A DNA stretch of 64,000 nucleotides from Quatrionicoccus australiensis (GCF_020510425.1 NZ_JAHBAH010000001.1:1178001-1242000), one strand, 5' to 3'; positions 1-7,897 are shown, counted from the first letter of the stretch. Notes: a model not told the origin generated them from the sequence alone. Numbers and translations are program-made.

Positions 1-802
1 AGCCCTGCGGCGTCATTTCATCGCCGTGCTCGCTGCCCTTCTGGGCAACCGAAGCGAAGCCGGCACCAATCTCGACGCCCTTGACCGCATTGATGCCCAT
101 CATCGCGTAGGCGATTTCGGCATCCAGACGATCGTAGACCGGTTCACCCCAACCCGGCGGCACACCGGTTGCCGTGACGGTGATTTTGGCGCCAACCGAA
201 TCAAGCGATTTGCGCAGGCTGTCCATATAGGACTCCAGCTCCGGCACGATGGCGGCGTTCGGCGCGAAGAAGGCGTTGCCGTCGATGTCGTCGGCCGACA
301 CGAAGGGAATCTCGAGCGACCCGAGCGCGCTCATCCAGCCACGGATTTTGACGCCGTAACGCTCGTCCAGCCACTTGCGGGCAATCGCCCCTGCCGCAAC
401 ACGCACCGCGGTTTCGCGCGCCGAGGAGCGACCGCCACCGCGGTAATCGCGGAAACCGTACTTCTGGGTGTAGGTGTAGTCGGCATGACCGGGCCGGAAG
501 GTCTCGGCGATATTGCCGTAATCCTTGCTGCGCTGGTCCTGGTTGCGGATCAGCAGGCCGATCGGCGTGCCGGTCGTCTTGCCCTCGAAAACACCGGAAA
601 GAATCTCGACGGTATCCGGCTCGCGGCGCTGCGTCACATGCCGCGACGTGCCCGGCTTGCGTCGGTCGAGCTCCGCCTGGATATCGGCAGCACAGAGCGC
701 CAGCCCGGGCGGGCAGCCATCGACGACGCAACCGATCGCCGGGCCATGCGATTCGCCAAAGGAAGTAACGGTAAACAGGGTGCCAAAGGTATTGCCGGAC
801 AT
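1..802 (-). CDS. aroC: Chorismate synthase (C-terminus cut by window edge)
   Basis: Converts 5-enolpyruvylshikimate-3-phosphate to chorismate, the last common step of aromatic amino acid synthesis; the enzyme is cytosolic and needs reduced FMN. Reading from the ATG at 802, the protein begins [20 protein letters not shown], the family N-terminus with the SFGESHG motif. The further signatures [12 protein letters not shown] and [13 protein letters not shown] follow. The frame stays open to base 1, giving about 267 residues of a usual 355-370, so the C-terminal quarter lies outside the window. Only a weak ribosome site precedes the start. The short gene beginning at 840 is divergent. Identification rests on directly read motifs. 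Confidence 0.96.
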   Translation of the reverse strand, partial: MSGNTFGTLFTVTSFGESHGPAIGCVVDGCPPGLALCAADIQAELDRRKPGTSRHVTQRREPDTVEILSGVFEGKTTGTPIGLLIRNQDQRSKDYGNIAETFRPGHADYTYTQKYGFRDYRGGGRSSARETAVRVAAGAIARKWLDERYGVKIRGWMSALGSLEIPFVSADDIDGNAFFAPNAAIVPELESYMDSLRKSLDSVGAKITVTATGVPPGWGEPVYDRLDAEIAYAMMGINAVKGVEIGAGFASVAQKGSEHGDEMTPQG

Positions 803-839
803 GGAGCGCTACAGTCTAAAATGGATACAGGAGTTTACC

Positions 840-998
840 ATGCCAAGCAAAAAGCCCCCGGTTGGCGCGTCGACCACCAGCAAACCGGCCAATCGCCCAC
901 CCCAGAGCCAGCGCACCGCACCGAATGCGCCGAATGCGCGCCAGCAGCCCGACAATCGCTGGCAGCGCAGTAAACGCTACGGCTGGGATGGCCGCTGA
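840..998 (+). CDS. Small basic proline/glutamine-rich protein, function unknown
   Basis: A 52-residue ORF starting MPSKKPPVGAS and ending WQRSKRYGWDGR. It is rich in Pro, Gln, Asn, Arg and Lys, with no predicted membrane segment or Cys pairs. The start is chosen because CAGGAG (828-833) sits seven bases before the ATG, a good ribosome site, and the gene ends just before a strong hairpin terminator at 1008. It is divergent from aroC, the two starts being 37 bp apart. I do not recognise a family. The low-complexity, disordered and strongly basic composition would suit a nucleic-acid-associated protein, but that is inference only. Expression is supported only by the ribosome site and terminator. 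Confidence 0.55.
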   Translation: MPSKKPPVGASTTSKPANRPPQSQRTAPNAPNARQQPDNRWQRSKRYGWDGR

Positions 999-1007
999 AA
1001 CAACATG

Positions 1008-1035
1008 AAAAAAGGCGGCCGCAGCCGCCTTTTAG
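1008..1035. terminator. Bidirectional intrinsic terminator
   Basis: A-run, GGCGGC stem, short loop, GCCGCC stem and T-run. It can end both the small ORF on the plus strand and the CBS gene on the minus strand, which converge here. Confidence 0.8.
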
Positions 1036-1047
1036 GCATACGCCGAA

Positions 1048-1497
1048 TCAGATTTGCGGCTCGTCCGGCCAGTTCTTGATGTAACTCTTCAGCATCTGGT
1101 TCTCGAAACCCTGCTCATCGAGCACCGCCTTCGCAACGTCGAGGAAGGAAATGACGCCCATCAACTCCTCGCCATTCATCACCGGCATGTAGCGCGAGCG
1201 CTTTTCAATCATCAGGCGACGCAGGTCATTGGCCTCCATCTCCGGGAAAACGGTGACCGGGTTCTTGAGCATGACATCGCCCACCTTGAGGCCGTCGCTC
1301 GGGCACAAGCCCTGTTGCTTCAAGGCAACCAGCACCTCGCGAAAGGTCAGCATGCCGGCCATTTTGCCGCCTTCCATGACGACCAGCGAGCCGACATCGA
1401 ACTCGGCCATGGCATCAATCGCCGAGGCCAGGGATTGTTCCGGCGTCGTCGTATAAAGCGCACCGCCCTTGACGCGAATGATTTCCCGCACCTGCAT
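1048..1497 (-). CDS. CBS-domain pair protein
   Basis: 149 residues made of two tandem CBS domains (about 8-62 and 78-135), with no catalytic or transport domain attached. Such stand-alone Bateman modules usually bind adenine nucleotides and regulate a partner. The sequence shows the typical hydrophobic pattern and the repeated motif with MLTFREVLVAL in the first domain and GVISFLDVAKAVL in the second. The start at 1497 has GGGAG at a good distance. It is a single-gene unit; the next gene upstream is the divergent HTH regulator. The partner and ligand cannot be told from the sequence. Confidence 0.85.
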   Translation of the reverse strand: MQVREIIRVKGGALYTTTPEQSLASAIDAMAEFDVGSLVVMEGGKMAGMLTFREVLVALKQQGLCPSDGLKVGDVMLKNPVTVFPEMEANDLRRLMIEKRSRYMPVMNGEELMGVISFLDVAKAVLDEQGFENQMLKSYIKNWPDEPQI

Positions 1498-1664
1498 TGC
1501 AGTCTCCCGACAAAATTATATTCAACGCGTCGATCTTAGAGCATCCCTCTCTTTTACGAAAGACCAAATGCCGAAAACCGCTCAGGCACTGCATCAAGCG
1601 CCATCAACCCCATGAATGAAATGGTTTTCCGGGAAAATTTCCAAAAAAATTATGGCATTGGCAC

Positions 1665-1693
1665 TTGCACAACCCGATCAGCATCTATACACT
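1665..1693 (+). promoter_or_regulatory. Sigma-70 type promoter of the HTH regulator
   Basis: TTGCAC (1665-1670) and TACACT (1688-1693) are separated by 17 bp. The predicted transcription start falls inside the dyad at 1691-1711, which argues for repression at this site. Confidence 0.6.
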
Positions 1694-1753
1694 AGGTCAT
1701 ATTACCTAAGTCATACACCGCTAGGATGCTTGGGTAGCCTAATTACACTAGCG
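1691..1753 (+). promoter_or_regulatory. Operator-like cluster of inverted repeats before the HTH gene
   Basis: Two dyads are visible. The first (1691-1711) has arms ACTAGGT and ACCTAAGT. The second (1719-1753) has perfect 6-bp outer arms CGCTAG and CTAGCG enclosing an inner near-palindrome TTGGGTAGCCTAA (1730-1742). Both lie between the -10 element and the ribosome site of the gene at 1769, as expected for autoregulation by its HTH product. Binding by that protein is inferred. Confidence 0.5.
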
Positions 1754-1768
1754 TATGGAGAGTGGATA

Positions 1769-2074
1769 ATGACTACCGTCAAAACCATCGAAAAAATCGA
1801 CGCTCGCGAGATCCGTCGCAAACTTGGCCTCAACCAACAACAATTCTGGTCCACTCTGGGCGTCACCCAGAGTGGCGGTTCCCGCTACGAAAGTGGCCGC
1901 AACATGCCGAAGCCGGTGCGTGAACTGCTCCGCCTGGTGCACGTCGAACAGATCGACATCAAGTCGATCAAGCGCGACGACTGGGAAGTTGTGGAATACC
2001 TCAAGGCCAACGAACCGGAACTGTTCAAGTCCCTGAAGAAGTCAGCTCGCGGCCGCGCCAAGAAGGCAGCCTGA
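1769..2074 (+). CDS. Short helix-turn-helix (XRE-like) transcriptional regulator
   Basis: 101 residues. The core KLGLNQQQFWSTLGVTQSGGSRYESGR (given here as its landmarks LNQQQFW, GVTQSG and RYESGR) is the lambda-repressor/XRE type HTH at about residues 14-42. The rest is an acidic helix and a basic tail (SARGRAKKAA). The ATG at 1769 is preferred to upstream starts because GGAGAGTGG precedes it and the HTH domain follows at a normal distance. It is monocistronic, flanked by its own promoter with two dyads and by a terminator at 2108. No toxin gene is adjacent, so it is probably not an antitoxin. Its target genes are unknown; autoregulation is likely. Confidence 0.8.
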   Translation: MTTVKTIEKIDAREIRRKLGLNQQQFWSTLGVTQSGGSRYESGRNMPKPVRELLRLVHVEQIDIKSIKRDDWEVVEYLKANEPELFKSLKKSARGRAKKAA

Positions 2075-2107
2075 ATCAAGACCTGAAGCGGTCGTCGACC
2101 GCTTGAA

Positions 2108-2148
2108 CGGGCATCACGGGGAAACCATCACCCGGATGCCCGTTTTTT
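2108..2148 (+). terminator. Intrinsic terminator overlapping the end of the radical SAM gene
   Basis: Stem arms CGGGCATC and GATGCCCG are followed by six T. Most of the hairpin lies within the last codons of the convergent gene at 2114-2950, so the terminator is also coding sequence. A separate perfect palindrome, AAGCGGTCGTCGACCGCTT, lies just upstream (2086-2104). Confidence 0.75.
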
Positions 2149-2950
2149 CATGGATTTCCTGCGCGAACGCTTCAAGTTCCGCAGCCGGCAAGCGACTCAG
2201 TCGCGGTGCCGCAGGCTGCAGCGAAGGCCGCGCCAGACCATAGAGATGCACACCGGCCAGACTCGCCGCCAGCGGCTTGAGCAATTCACAATAAGCATCA
2301 CGCGCCATTGCCGCCGGCGCCTTGCCATCCAGCCCGAACCAGCAAGTCTGTACCCAGGTTGCCGCCAGAGCACTGCAGGTTTCCAGATTGCGGGCAATTT
2401 TTTCCGGCGACATCGGCACACCGTTCACTTCGGCAACAGCGACAGCATCAACCCGGTCAACCTTGAACCAGACCTCGCCACCGAGTTCGCCGAGACGGCG
2501 AATACCCGCCTGAACTTCCGGACGATGCAGGAAACTGCCATTGGTGATCAGCCGCACGGTCAACTGCCCCACCAGGCCAAATTTACCGAGCACCTTGCCG
2601 ACCCGGTCAACGGCCGCGGCAAACTCCGGCGCACTCGTCGGCTCGCCGTTGCCGGAGAAAGCGATATCCATCAGACGCCGCGCTTCCGACGGCACCTGCC
2701 GCTGCATGAAATCGCCGTGCAGCACATCCGTCAAAAAACCGGCCAGTTCGCTCTCAAGAAGATCGAGATCGATCGGCGGCGGCCCGCCGCGCGTCAGATT
2801 ATCGACCTGGCAATAAAGGCAGGCCCAGTTGCAGGCATTGTTGGTATTGAGGTTGATCCCGATCGAAACGCCGCCGGCGCGGCGCGACACGACCGGATAG
2901 ACATAGCGCAGGCCGGCGCTGTCGCGGCGATGATCGTCTGTAGTGAGCAT
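2114..2950 (-). CDS. Radical SAM protein, function unassigned
   Basis: 278 residues. The N-terminal motif is CNWACLYC (Cys40, 44, 47; CX3CX2C), which binds the [4Fe-4S] cluster used to cleave S-adenosylmethionine. It is followed by an FSGNGEPTSAPEF segment, the GGE-like SAM-binding motif. Overall it resembles the wyosine-synthetase-like radical SAM group (COG0731 type) seen in many proteobacteria. There is no C-terminal auxiliary-cluster domain. It is divergent from queD, 44 bp apart. That pairing hints at modified-nucleoside chemistry, but it is too long and lacks the features of QueE, so I do not assign it there. Confidence 0.75.
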   Translation of the reverse strand: MLTTDDHRRDSAGLRYVYPVVSRRAGGVSIGINLNTNNACNWACLYCQVDNLTRGGPPPIDLDLLESELAGFLTDVLHGDFMQRQVPSEARRLMDIAFSGNGEPTSAPEFAAAVDRVGKVLGKFGLVGQLTVRLITNGSFLHRPEVQAGIRRLGELGGEVWFKVDRVDAVAVAEVNGVPMSPEKIARNLETCSALAATWVQTCWFGLDGKAPAAMARDAYCELLKPLAASLAGVHLYGLARPSLQPAAPRLSRLPAAELEAFAQEIHEKTGIRVMVSP

Positions 2951-2959
2951 GCTGCATTG

Positions 2960-2965
2960 TATAAT
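2960..2965 (+). promoter_or_regulatory. -10 element of queD
   Basis: A perfect TATAAT 30 bp before the ATG of queD. The predicted start, near 2972, gives a leader of about 23 nt and rules out the more upstream TTG at 2977 as the translation start. No good -35 was seen. Confidence 0.5.
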
Positions 2966-2994
2966 CCGCGACCGTCTTGCTGAGCAAAACCGCC

Positions 2995-3447
2995 ATGTTT
3001 ATCACCCGCCGCCTCGAGTTCGATGCCGGGCATCGCATCCCCGACCACAAAAGCCAGTGCCGCCACCTACACGGGCATCGCTACGTCATCGAAATCACCC
3101 TTTCCGGCGGCGTCATCGACAAGGCTGGCGATGCCGCCAACGGCATGGTGATGGATTTCTCGCAAGTCAAGGATCTCGCAAAAGCCCACCTGGTCGACGC
3201 CTGGGATCACGCCTTCCTGGCTTACGCCGGCGATACGGCGATTGTCGAGTTCCTGAATTCCCTGCCCGAGCACAAGACGGTTGTTCTCGACCGCGTACCG
3301 ACCGCCGAAAACCTGGCCCGCATCGCCTTCGAACGCCTCGACGCGGTCTATCGCGACACTTACGGCAATCACCTGCAACTCGAGCAGGTCCGTCTTTACG
3401 AAACGCCAAACTGCTGGGCCGACGCAGTACGCACCCGTCTCGATTGA
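2995..3447 (+). CDS. queD: 6-carboxytetrahydropterin synthase (QueD/PTPS family)
   Basis: Makes 6-carboxy-5,6,7,8-tetrahydropterin from dihydroneopterin triphosphate in the queuosine/7-deazaguanine pathway. The 150-residue protein shows the zinc ligands His13 (FDAGHR) and His26/His28 (CRHLHGHRY), the catalytic Cys22, the WDHAFL segment and a C-terminal ETPNCWA segment with the substrate-binding Glu. Length is slightly above the usual 120-140. The ATG at 2995 is chosen because the -10 box lies at 2960-2965. It is divergent from a radical SAM gene. The stop codon overlaps the -35 of the next gene's promoter. Confidence 0.92.
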   Translation: MFITRRLEFDAGHRIPDHKSQCRHLHGHRYVIEITLSGGVIDKAGDAANGMVMDFSQVKDLAKAHLVDAWDHAFLAYAGDTAIVEFLNSLPEHKTVVLDRVPTAENLARIAFERLDAVYRDTYGNHLQLEQVRLYETPNCWADAVRTRLD

Positions 3448-3472
3448 ACCGTCAGGCCGCCACCCCTATACT
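3444..3472 (+). promoter_or_regulatory. Promoter of the patatin-like gene, overlapping the queD stop codon
   Basis: TTGAAC (3444-3449) and TATACT (3467-3472) with a 17-bp spacer. The -35 hexamer contains the queD stop codon TGA (3445-3447). Confidence 0.65.
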
Positions 3473-3509
3473 GCCCTGAAAACAAGGACAGACAACAAGG
3501 GAGGCGGCC

Positions 3510-4658
3510 ATGAGTGAATCTGCAGCACCAGCAGGCAAGGCAAAGACCGCCCTCATCCTGACCGGCGGCGGCGCCCGGGCGGCTTACCAGGTCGGCGTGC
3601 TGCTTGCCATTGCCAAACTGTCGCGCAAACGCCGACAGAACCCCTTCCCGATTCTCTGCGGCACTTCGGCCGGCGCCATCAATGCGGCCGGTCTAGCCTG
3701 CATGGCCGACAACTTCGGCAAGGGCGTCGGCATACTCGCCAGCATCTGGCGCAACATGCAGGCCGGCGACATCTATCGCGCCGATGCAATCGGCGTTGGC
3801 GCCTCCGGCGCCCGTTGGCTCTCGGCCCTGGCTCTCGGCTGGCTGATCGGCAACCCGCCCCGCTCCCTGCTCGACAACAGCCCGCTCCGGGACTTGCTCA
3901 GCCGCAACCTGGACTTCACCGGAATCGAGCGCGCCATCAACAGCGGCGCCCTGCACGCGCTGAGCATTTCCGCCTCCGGCTACGAGTCCGGCGAAAACAT
4001 CAGTTTCTTCCAGGCACACCCAGCGGCCAAACCATGGAACCGGGTGCAGCGTCTGGGCATCCGTTCGGAAATCGGCGTAGACCACCTGCTCGCCTCAAGT
4101 GCCATTCCGTTTATCTTTCCAGCCACCCGGATTCACCGCGAATACTTCGGCGACGGCTCGATGCGCCAGCTCGCCCCCATCTCGCCAGCCATCCACCTCG
4201 GCGCCGAACGGGTGCTAATCATCGGCGCCGGCCGCGCCAATGAACACCAGCCACGACGCAGCAGCGAAGACTATCCATCCCTGGCGCAAATCGCCGGCCA
4301 TACGCTGTCGAGCATTTTTCTCGACGGCCTGGCGGTCGACATCGAAAGAATGCAGGGAATCAACCAGATGCTGGCGGCCAGCGAAGGGCAAGTACACGCC
4401 GCCAGGGGCATGCGCCCGATCAGGACACTGGTCATTTCCCCCTCGCAACGCCTCGACCGGATTGCCGCCGAGCATGCCGACGCTCTGCCCTGGCCGGTCA
4501 AACTACTACTGACCGGGCTCGGTGCCATGAATCGCCAGGGCGGCGCCCTGACCAGCTATCTCTTGTTTGAAAAACCCTTTACCAGAGCCTTGATCGATCT
4601 GGGCTACGCCGACACCATGGCGCGCAGCGTAGAAGTCGGCAGCTTTCTCGATCTCTGA
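3510..4658 (+). CDS. Patatin-like phospholipase family protein
   Basis: 382 residues, a predicted serine acyl hydrolase with a Ser-Asp dyad. It shows the oxyanion glycine loop TGGGARAAYQ (residues 18-27), the nucleophile elbow GTSAGA (Ser53) and the catalytic Asp in FGDGSMRQ near residue 215. No signal peptide is apparent, so it is probably cytosolic or peripheral on the membrane. The ribosome site is GGGAGG, seven bases before the ATG. It has its own promoter and is monocistronic. The substrate (phospholipid, lysophospholipid or storage polyester) cannot be decided. The closest named bacterial families are RssA/YchK-like patatins. Confidence 0.88.
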   Translation: MSESAAPAGKAKTALILTGGGARAAYQVGVLLAIAKLSRKRRQNPFPILCGTSAGAINAAGLACMADNFGKGVGILASIWRNMQAGDIYRADAIGVGASGARWLSALALGWLIGNPPRSLLDNSPLRDLLSRNLDFTGIERAINSGALHALSISASGYESGENISFFQAHPAAKPWNRVQRLGIRSEIGVDHLLASSAIPFIFPATRIHREYFGDGSMRQLAPISPAIHLGAERVLIIGAGRANEHQPRRSSEDYPSLAQIAGHTLSSIFLDGLAVDIERMQGINQMLAASEGQVHAARGMRPIRTLVISPSQRLDRIAAEHADALPWPVKLLLTGLGAMNRQGGALTSYLLFEKPFTRALIDLGYADTMARSVEVGSFLDL

Positions 4659-4663
4659 GACAG

Positions 4664-4682
4664 GCCGGGATCACCCGGCCCC
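4664..4682. terminator. Hairpin between convergent genes
   Basis: GGCCGGG and CCCGGCC arms lie between the patatin stop and the HicB-like stop. There is no clear T-run, so it may act as a weak terminator only. Confidence 0.35.
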
Positions 4683-4686
4683 GCGC

Positions 4687-4935
4687 TCAGTAGTCCGACT
4701 CGCCGAACTCTTCGTCATCCGCCGCATCAGCGTCTTCATCTTCCTCTTCGCTGGCCCGGAATACGGCTTCTGCATTGCGCTCAAAGAACAACTCGATCGC
4801 CTCGCGCAGATTCGCCAGGGCCTCCTCTTCGGTATCGCCATCACTGGCGACATCGATATCCAGGCAACGGGCGACAAAAATCCCGTCTTCCGGATAAACC
4901 TCGTATTTGATCTTGTACGGTACAGGTTGGTTCAT
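4687..4935 (-). CDS. Orphan HicB-like protein with acidic tail
   Basis: 82 residues. Residues 7-55 (YKIKYEVYPEDGIFVARCLDIDV, then DTEEEALANLREAIELFFE; both written as landmarks) match the HicB antitoxin ribonuclease-H-like fold. The usual C-terminal DNA-binding RHH/HTH module is missing. It is replaced by a run of Glu/Asp ending in GESDY. No HicA toxin ORF is present on either side: the neighbours are a patatin gene and tRNA-Ser. It is probably a stand-alone HicB-like regulator rather than part of a working toxin-antitoxin pair. The start at 4935 gives the family N-terminus. Confidence 0.72.
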   Translation of the reverse strand: MNQPVPYKIKYEVYPEDGIFVARCLDIDVASDGDTEEEALANLREAIELFFERNAEAVFRASEEEDEDADAADDEEFGESDY

Positions 4936-5050
4936 AACGGCAATTGCGCAGTCTGGCTGGGAATTTGAAGTAGTGACTGGCGGAACCGGGCTTGCGGCCG
5001 CTTCGGGCTGACGCCCGGAAAATCCACCATCCCGGCAAAACCGGGGATTC

Positions 5051-5138
5051 TGGCGGGTCCGGTGAGATTCGAACTCACGATGGATTTCTCCACGCCGGTT
5101 TTCAAGACCGGTGCATTCAACCGCTCTGCCACAGACCC
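5051..5138 (-). tRNA. tRNA-Ser (anticodon UGA)
   Basis: Read on the minus strand, GGGTCTG pairs with CGGACCC as the acceptor stem, followed by discriminator G and encoded CCA. The anticodon arm ACCGG-CTTGAAA-CCGG(T) carries UGA. A long variable arm (class II) and a T arm GTGAG/CTCAC with TTCGAAT are present. The length of 88 nt is typical of serine tRNA. A TATCAT -10-like element lies 12 bp upstream (5150-5155). Confidence 0.95.
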
Positions 5139-5206
5139 ACAGGGCGCGCATGATAGCACAGAGCTATCCGGAGGCATCTATTCCAGACACTCACTCCGGC
5201 TCTTGA

Positions 5207-5235
5207 TTGAAACTTTCAGCCGGCTCCGTTAGTCT
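5207..5235 (+). promoter_or_regulatory. Putative promoter of the BAX-inhibitor-1 family gene
   Basis: TTGAAA (5207-5212), a 17-bp spacer and TAGTCT (5230-5235). The -35 is good and the -10 moderate. Confidence 0.35.
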
Positions 5236-5271
5236 TAACCTTCGTTACATCCAGAAAAGGGAATATCCCAC

Positions 5272-5964
5272 ATGAACACCAATTTTGACATTGCTGGCCA
5301 GCACTCGCCGCAAATTGCCCAGCAGCAGAACCGCGTCTTGCGCAACACCTATATGCTGCTTGGCCTGTCCATGGTGCCGACGGTACTTGGCGCCCTGCTC
5401 GGCATCCAGATGCAGTTCAGCTTCATGGCAGGCAGCCCGTTCATTTCCTTCCTGCTGTTCATGGGCATCGCCTTCGGCTTCATGTGGGGCATCGAGAAAA
5501 ACAAGAACAGCAGCCTTGGCGTTGCCCTGCTGCTCGCCTTCACCTTCTTCATGGGCCTGATGCTGTCGCGCATCCTGCAGGTCGCACTCGGCTTCAGCAA
5601 CGGCGGCTCGATGATTGCGCTGGCTGCAGGTGGCACCGGCGCCATCTTCTTCACGATGGCCAGCATCGCTGCAGTCAGCAAGCGCGACTTCAGCAACATG
5701 GGCAAGTTCCTGTTCATCGGCATGATCGTCGTGCTGCTGGCAGCCGTTGCCAACATCTTCTTCCAGATCCCGGCCTTGTCACTGACCATCGCCGCTGCGG
5801 TCGTCGTGATTTTCTCGGCCTACATCCTGTACGACATCAGCCGCATCGTGCAGGGTGGCGAAACCAACTACGTCAGCGCCACCCTGGCGGTCTACCTCGA
5901 TATTTACAATGTTTTCGTCAGCCTGCTGCAGCTGATCATGGCACTGACCGGCGAACGCGACTAA
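5272..5964 (+). CDS. BAX inhibitor-1/YccA family membrane protein
   Basis: 230 residues with seven predicted hydrophobic segments, the first starting around residue 28 and the last in the C-terminal 25 residues. The family-typical segment YILYDISRIVQGGETNYV has the conserved Asp pair region (ILYDISRI) before the last helix. This family (TMBIM/YbhL/YccA) includes proteins that interact with FtsH and Ca2+-leak channels; the exact role in bacteria is poorly defined. It is a monocistronic unit with AAAGGGAA before the start and a strong terminator after it. Confidence 0.9.
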   Translation: MNTNFDIAGQHSPQIAQQQNRVLRNTYMLLGLSMVPTVLGALLGIQMQFSFMAGSPFISFLLFMGIAFGFMWGIEKNKNSSLGVALLLAFTFFMGLMLSRILQVALGFSNGGSMIALAAGGTGAIFFTMASIAAVSKRDFSNMGKFLFIGMIVVLLAAVANIFFQIPALSLTIAAAVVVIFSAYILYDISRIVQGGETNYVSATLAVYLDIYNVFVSLLQLIMALTGERD

Positions 5965-5982
5965 ACCGCCAACTTGCCAATG

Positions 5983-6009
5983 AAAAAGGCGGCTACGGCC
6001 GCCTTTTTT
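5983..6009. terminator. Bidirectional intrinsic terminator
   Basis: A-run, GGCGG, short loop, CCGCC and T-run, between the convergent BAX-inhibitor-1 gene and rlmD. Confidence 0.85.
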
Positions 6010-6012
6010 ACG

Positions 6013-7311
6013 TCATGCCCGCTCAAACACCGCAATCGACTCGACATGCGAGGTATGCGGGAACATGTTGAATGCCCCGGCCGAAACAAATCGATAGCCA
6101 TGCGTATTAACCAGCACCGCCGCATCGCGCGCCAGCGTCGCTGGATTGCATGATACGTAGACGATGCGGCGCGGCCCGTCTGCCCCTATCGCCTTGACCA
6201 GTTCCATGGCGCCTTCGCGCGGCGGATCGATCAGCATCTTGTCGAAATGACCGAGCGCCGCAAGCGAGGCTTCGGTACATTCGAAGAGATTGGCAACCCC
6301 AAATTCGACCAGCCCGGCCAGGCCGTTGGCTTCGGCATTTTCGCGCCCGCGGCGAACCAGGGCCTCACTGCCTTCGACGCCGACAACGCTGGCCCCCGAA
6401 CGCGCAATCGGCAACGTGAAATTACCCAGACCGCAGAACATGTCGGCAATCCGCTCCCCCGGCTGCGCATCGAGCAGGCGCAACGAACGACGCACCAGGA
6501 CACGATTGACCGCATGATTGACCTGGGTAAAGTCGGTCGGCCGGAAATCGAGTTCGAGATCGAACTCCGGCAAGGTGTAGGACAGGCGCGGACCGGGCAA
6601 CGGATAAAAACGATAGGCGGTATCCGGCCCCTTCGGCTGCAGGTAGAGAATAACGTTGTGCTGATCGGCGAAGGCGCGCAACAACTTTTCGTCCGCCGCT
6701 TTCAGGGGCTCGAGAATGCGCAGCAACAAGGCTGTGCAATGCTCGCCGACAGAAATGTCAATTTGCGGCAAGCGATCGGCAATCGACAGTGAGTCGACCA
6801 GTGCACGCAGCGGCATCAGCAATGCCGAAACATGCGGCGCCAGGACGGCGCAGGTCTTGATATCGGCAATATAACTGCTGCGCCATTCGTGGAAGCCGAC
6901 CAGCACGCCCCCCTTGTTGCCCAGCCGGCGCACACCAAGGCGCGCCCGGTGACGGTAGCCCCAGGGCGCACCATGCACAGGCGGCAGCACGCTTTCCGGG
7001 CGGACCCGACCAACGTGCCAAAGACTATTCTCGAGAACCCGCTGCTTGGCCGCCACCTGAGCCGAGTGATCCATATGCTGCATGGCGCAACCACCGCAAA
7101 TGCCGAAATGCGGGCAACTCGGTTCAACCCGCGCGTTCGAGGGTTTCAGGACGCGAACCAGATGCGCCAGTTCATAACTGGATTTCCGGCGAAAACTGGC
7201 GTATTCGACCGTCTCGCCAGGCAGGGCGCCGTCAACAAAGACAGTCTTGCCCTCCAGGCGGGTAATTCCTCTCGCCTCATGGTCCAGCGACTCAATGATC
7301 CCGATTGGCAC
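6013..7311 (-). CDS. rlmD: 23S rRNA (uracil-1939-C5)-methyltransferase RlmD
   Basis: Methylates U1939 of 23S rRNA using S-adenosylmethionine. With the GTG start at 7311 (CCGGAG lies six bases upstream) it has 432 residues. A TRAM RNA-binding domain covers about 1-55. A [4Fe-4S] site CX5CX2C follows at Cys66, 72 and 75 ([10 protein letters not shown]). The class I methyltransferase domain has [10 protein letters not shown] and DPPREG, and the catalytic cysteine lies in [12 protein letters not shown]. An in-frame TTG 33 bp further upstream is possible but has no better ribosome site. It is divergent from the DUF7931-like gene. Confidence 0.93.
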   Translation of the reverse strand: MPIGIIESLDHEARGITRLEGKTVFVDGALPGETVEYASFRRKSSYELAHLVRVLKPSNARVEPSCPHFGICGGCAMQHMDHSAQVAAKQRVLENSLWHVGRVRPESVLPPVHGAPWGYRHRARLGVRRLGNKGGVLVGFHEWRSSYIADIKTCAVLAPHVSALLMPLRALVDSLSIADRLPQIDISVGEHCTALLLRILEPLKAADEKLLRAFADQHNVILYLQPKGPDTAYRFYPLPGPRLSYTLPEFDLELDFRPTDFTQVNHAVNRVLVRRSLRLLDAQPGERIADMFCGLGNFTLPIARSGASVVGVEGSEALVRRGRENAEANGLAGLVEFGVANLFECTEASLAALGHFDKMLIDPPREGAMELVKAIGADGPRRIVYVSCNPATLARDAAVLVNTHGYRFVSAGAFNMFPHTSHVESIAVFERA

Positions 7312-7362
7312 GGTCAACTCCGGAAAAAGCGCGAATTCTAACAATCGGCTAAACTGAACGCC

Positions 7363-7842
7363 ATGGCACGCGAACTAATCACCTCCTGGGGCGACTACCA
7401 GTCAGCCATCGACCGCCTGCTGTCGATGGCCGAACATCGCATCTGCATCTATGACGAAGACCTCGCCCAGCTTCGCCTTGAATCCAGCGGCCGTCACAGC
7501 ATACTGAAACACCTGCTGCGCGCCGAAAACTCGACCGCTTCCATACGCCTGGCGTTACGCAATGGCGAACCACTGCGGCGACAAAACCCGCTGACGATGG
7601 GACTGCTCGCCAGCTTCGACCACAAGATCTCAGCCCTGGAAACACCGCCCGGGCTTGCCCACTTGCGCGACTCGATGATCCTGGTTGATGACCGCTACGG
7701 CCTGATCCGCTTCGAACGCGACTTGCCGCGCAGCAAACTGCTGATTGATGAACCGGAAGAACTGCGCTCCTACCTGACGCGCTTCGAAGAAATATGGCGC
7801 GAGGAAGGCAGTTCGATCAGCGCCACCACACTGGGCCTGTGA
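7363..7842 (+). CDS. DUF7931-type protein (phospholipase-D-like fold fragment)
   Basis: 159 residues beginning [20 protein letters not shown]. The fold pattern, with [14 protein letters not shown] early and [19 protein letters not shown] later, resembles a single PLD-superfamily half-domain without the HKD catalytic motif. That is how the DUF7931 family appears in beta- and gammaproteobacteria. No signal peptide or membrane span. Starts 51 bp from rlmD on the opposite strand. The role is unknown; the assignment is from remembered family appearance and is moderate. Confidence 0.6.
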   Translation: MARELITSWGDYQSAIDRLLSMAEHRICIYDEDLAQLRLESSGRHSILKHLLRAENSTASIRLALRNGEPLRRQNPLTMGLLASFDHKISALETPPGLAHLRDSMILVDDRYGLIRFERDLPRSKLLIDEPEELRSYLTRFEEIWREEGSSISATTLGL

Positions 7843-7891
7843 TAAGCGCATATTGCTGCATAGCAACACCAACAAAAATTTATTTTATTGC

Positions 7892-7897
7892 TATAAT
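7892..7897 (+). promoter_or_regulatory. -10 element of the Ala/Pro lipoprotein gene
   Basis: A perfect TATAAT followed by the discriminator CCGCGAC. It lies 72 bp before the ATG. The upstream DNA is AT-rich (7865-7890), which may act as an UP-like element. Confidence 0.45.

Noticed and set aside
1769-2074. HTH gene as the antitoxin of a toxin-antitoxin pair
   Set aside because: No small partner ORF on the same strand on either side; it is flanked by its own promoter and terminator.
2114-2950. Radical SAM protein as QueE, because it is next to queD
   Set aside because: Too long, with a different cluster motif (CX3CX2C in a COG0731-like context rather than the CX14CX2C of many QueE) and no other pathway genes adjacent.
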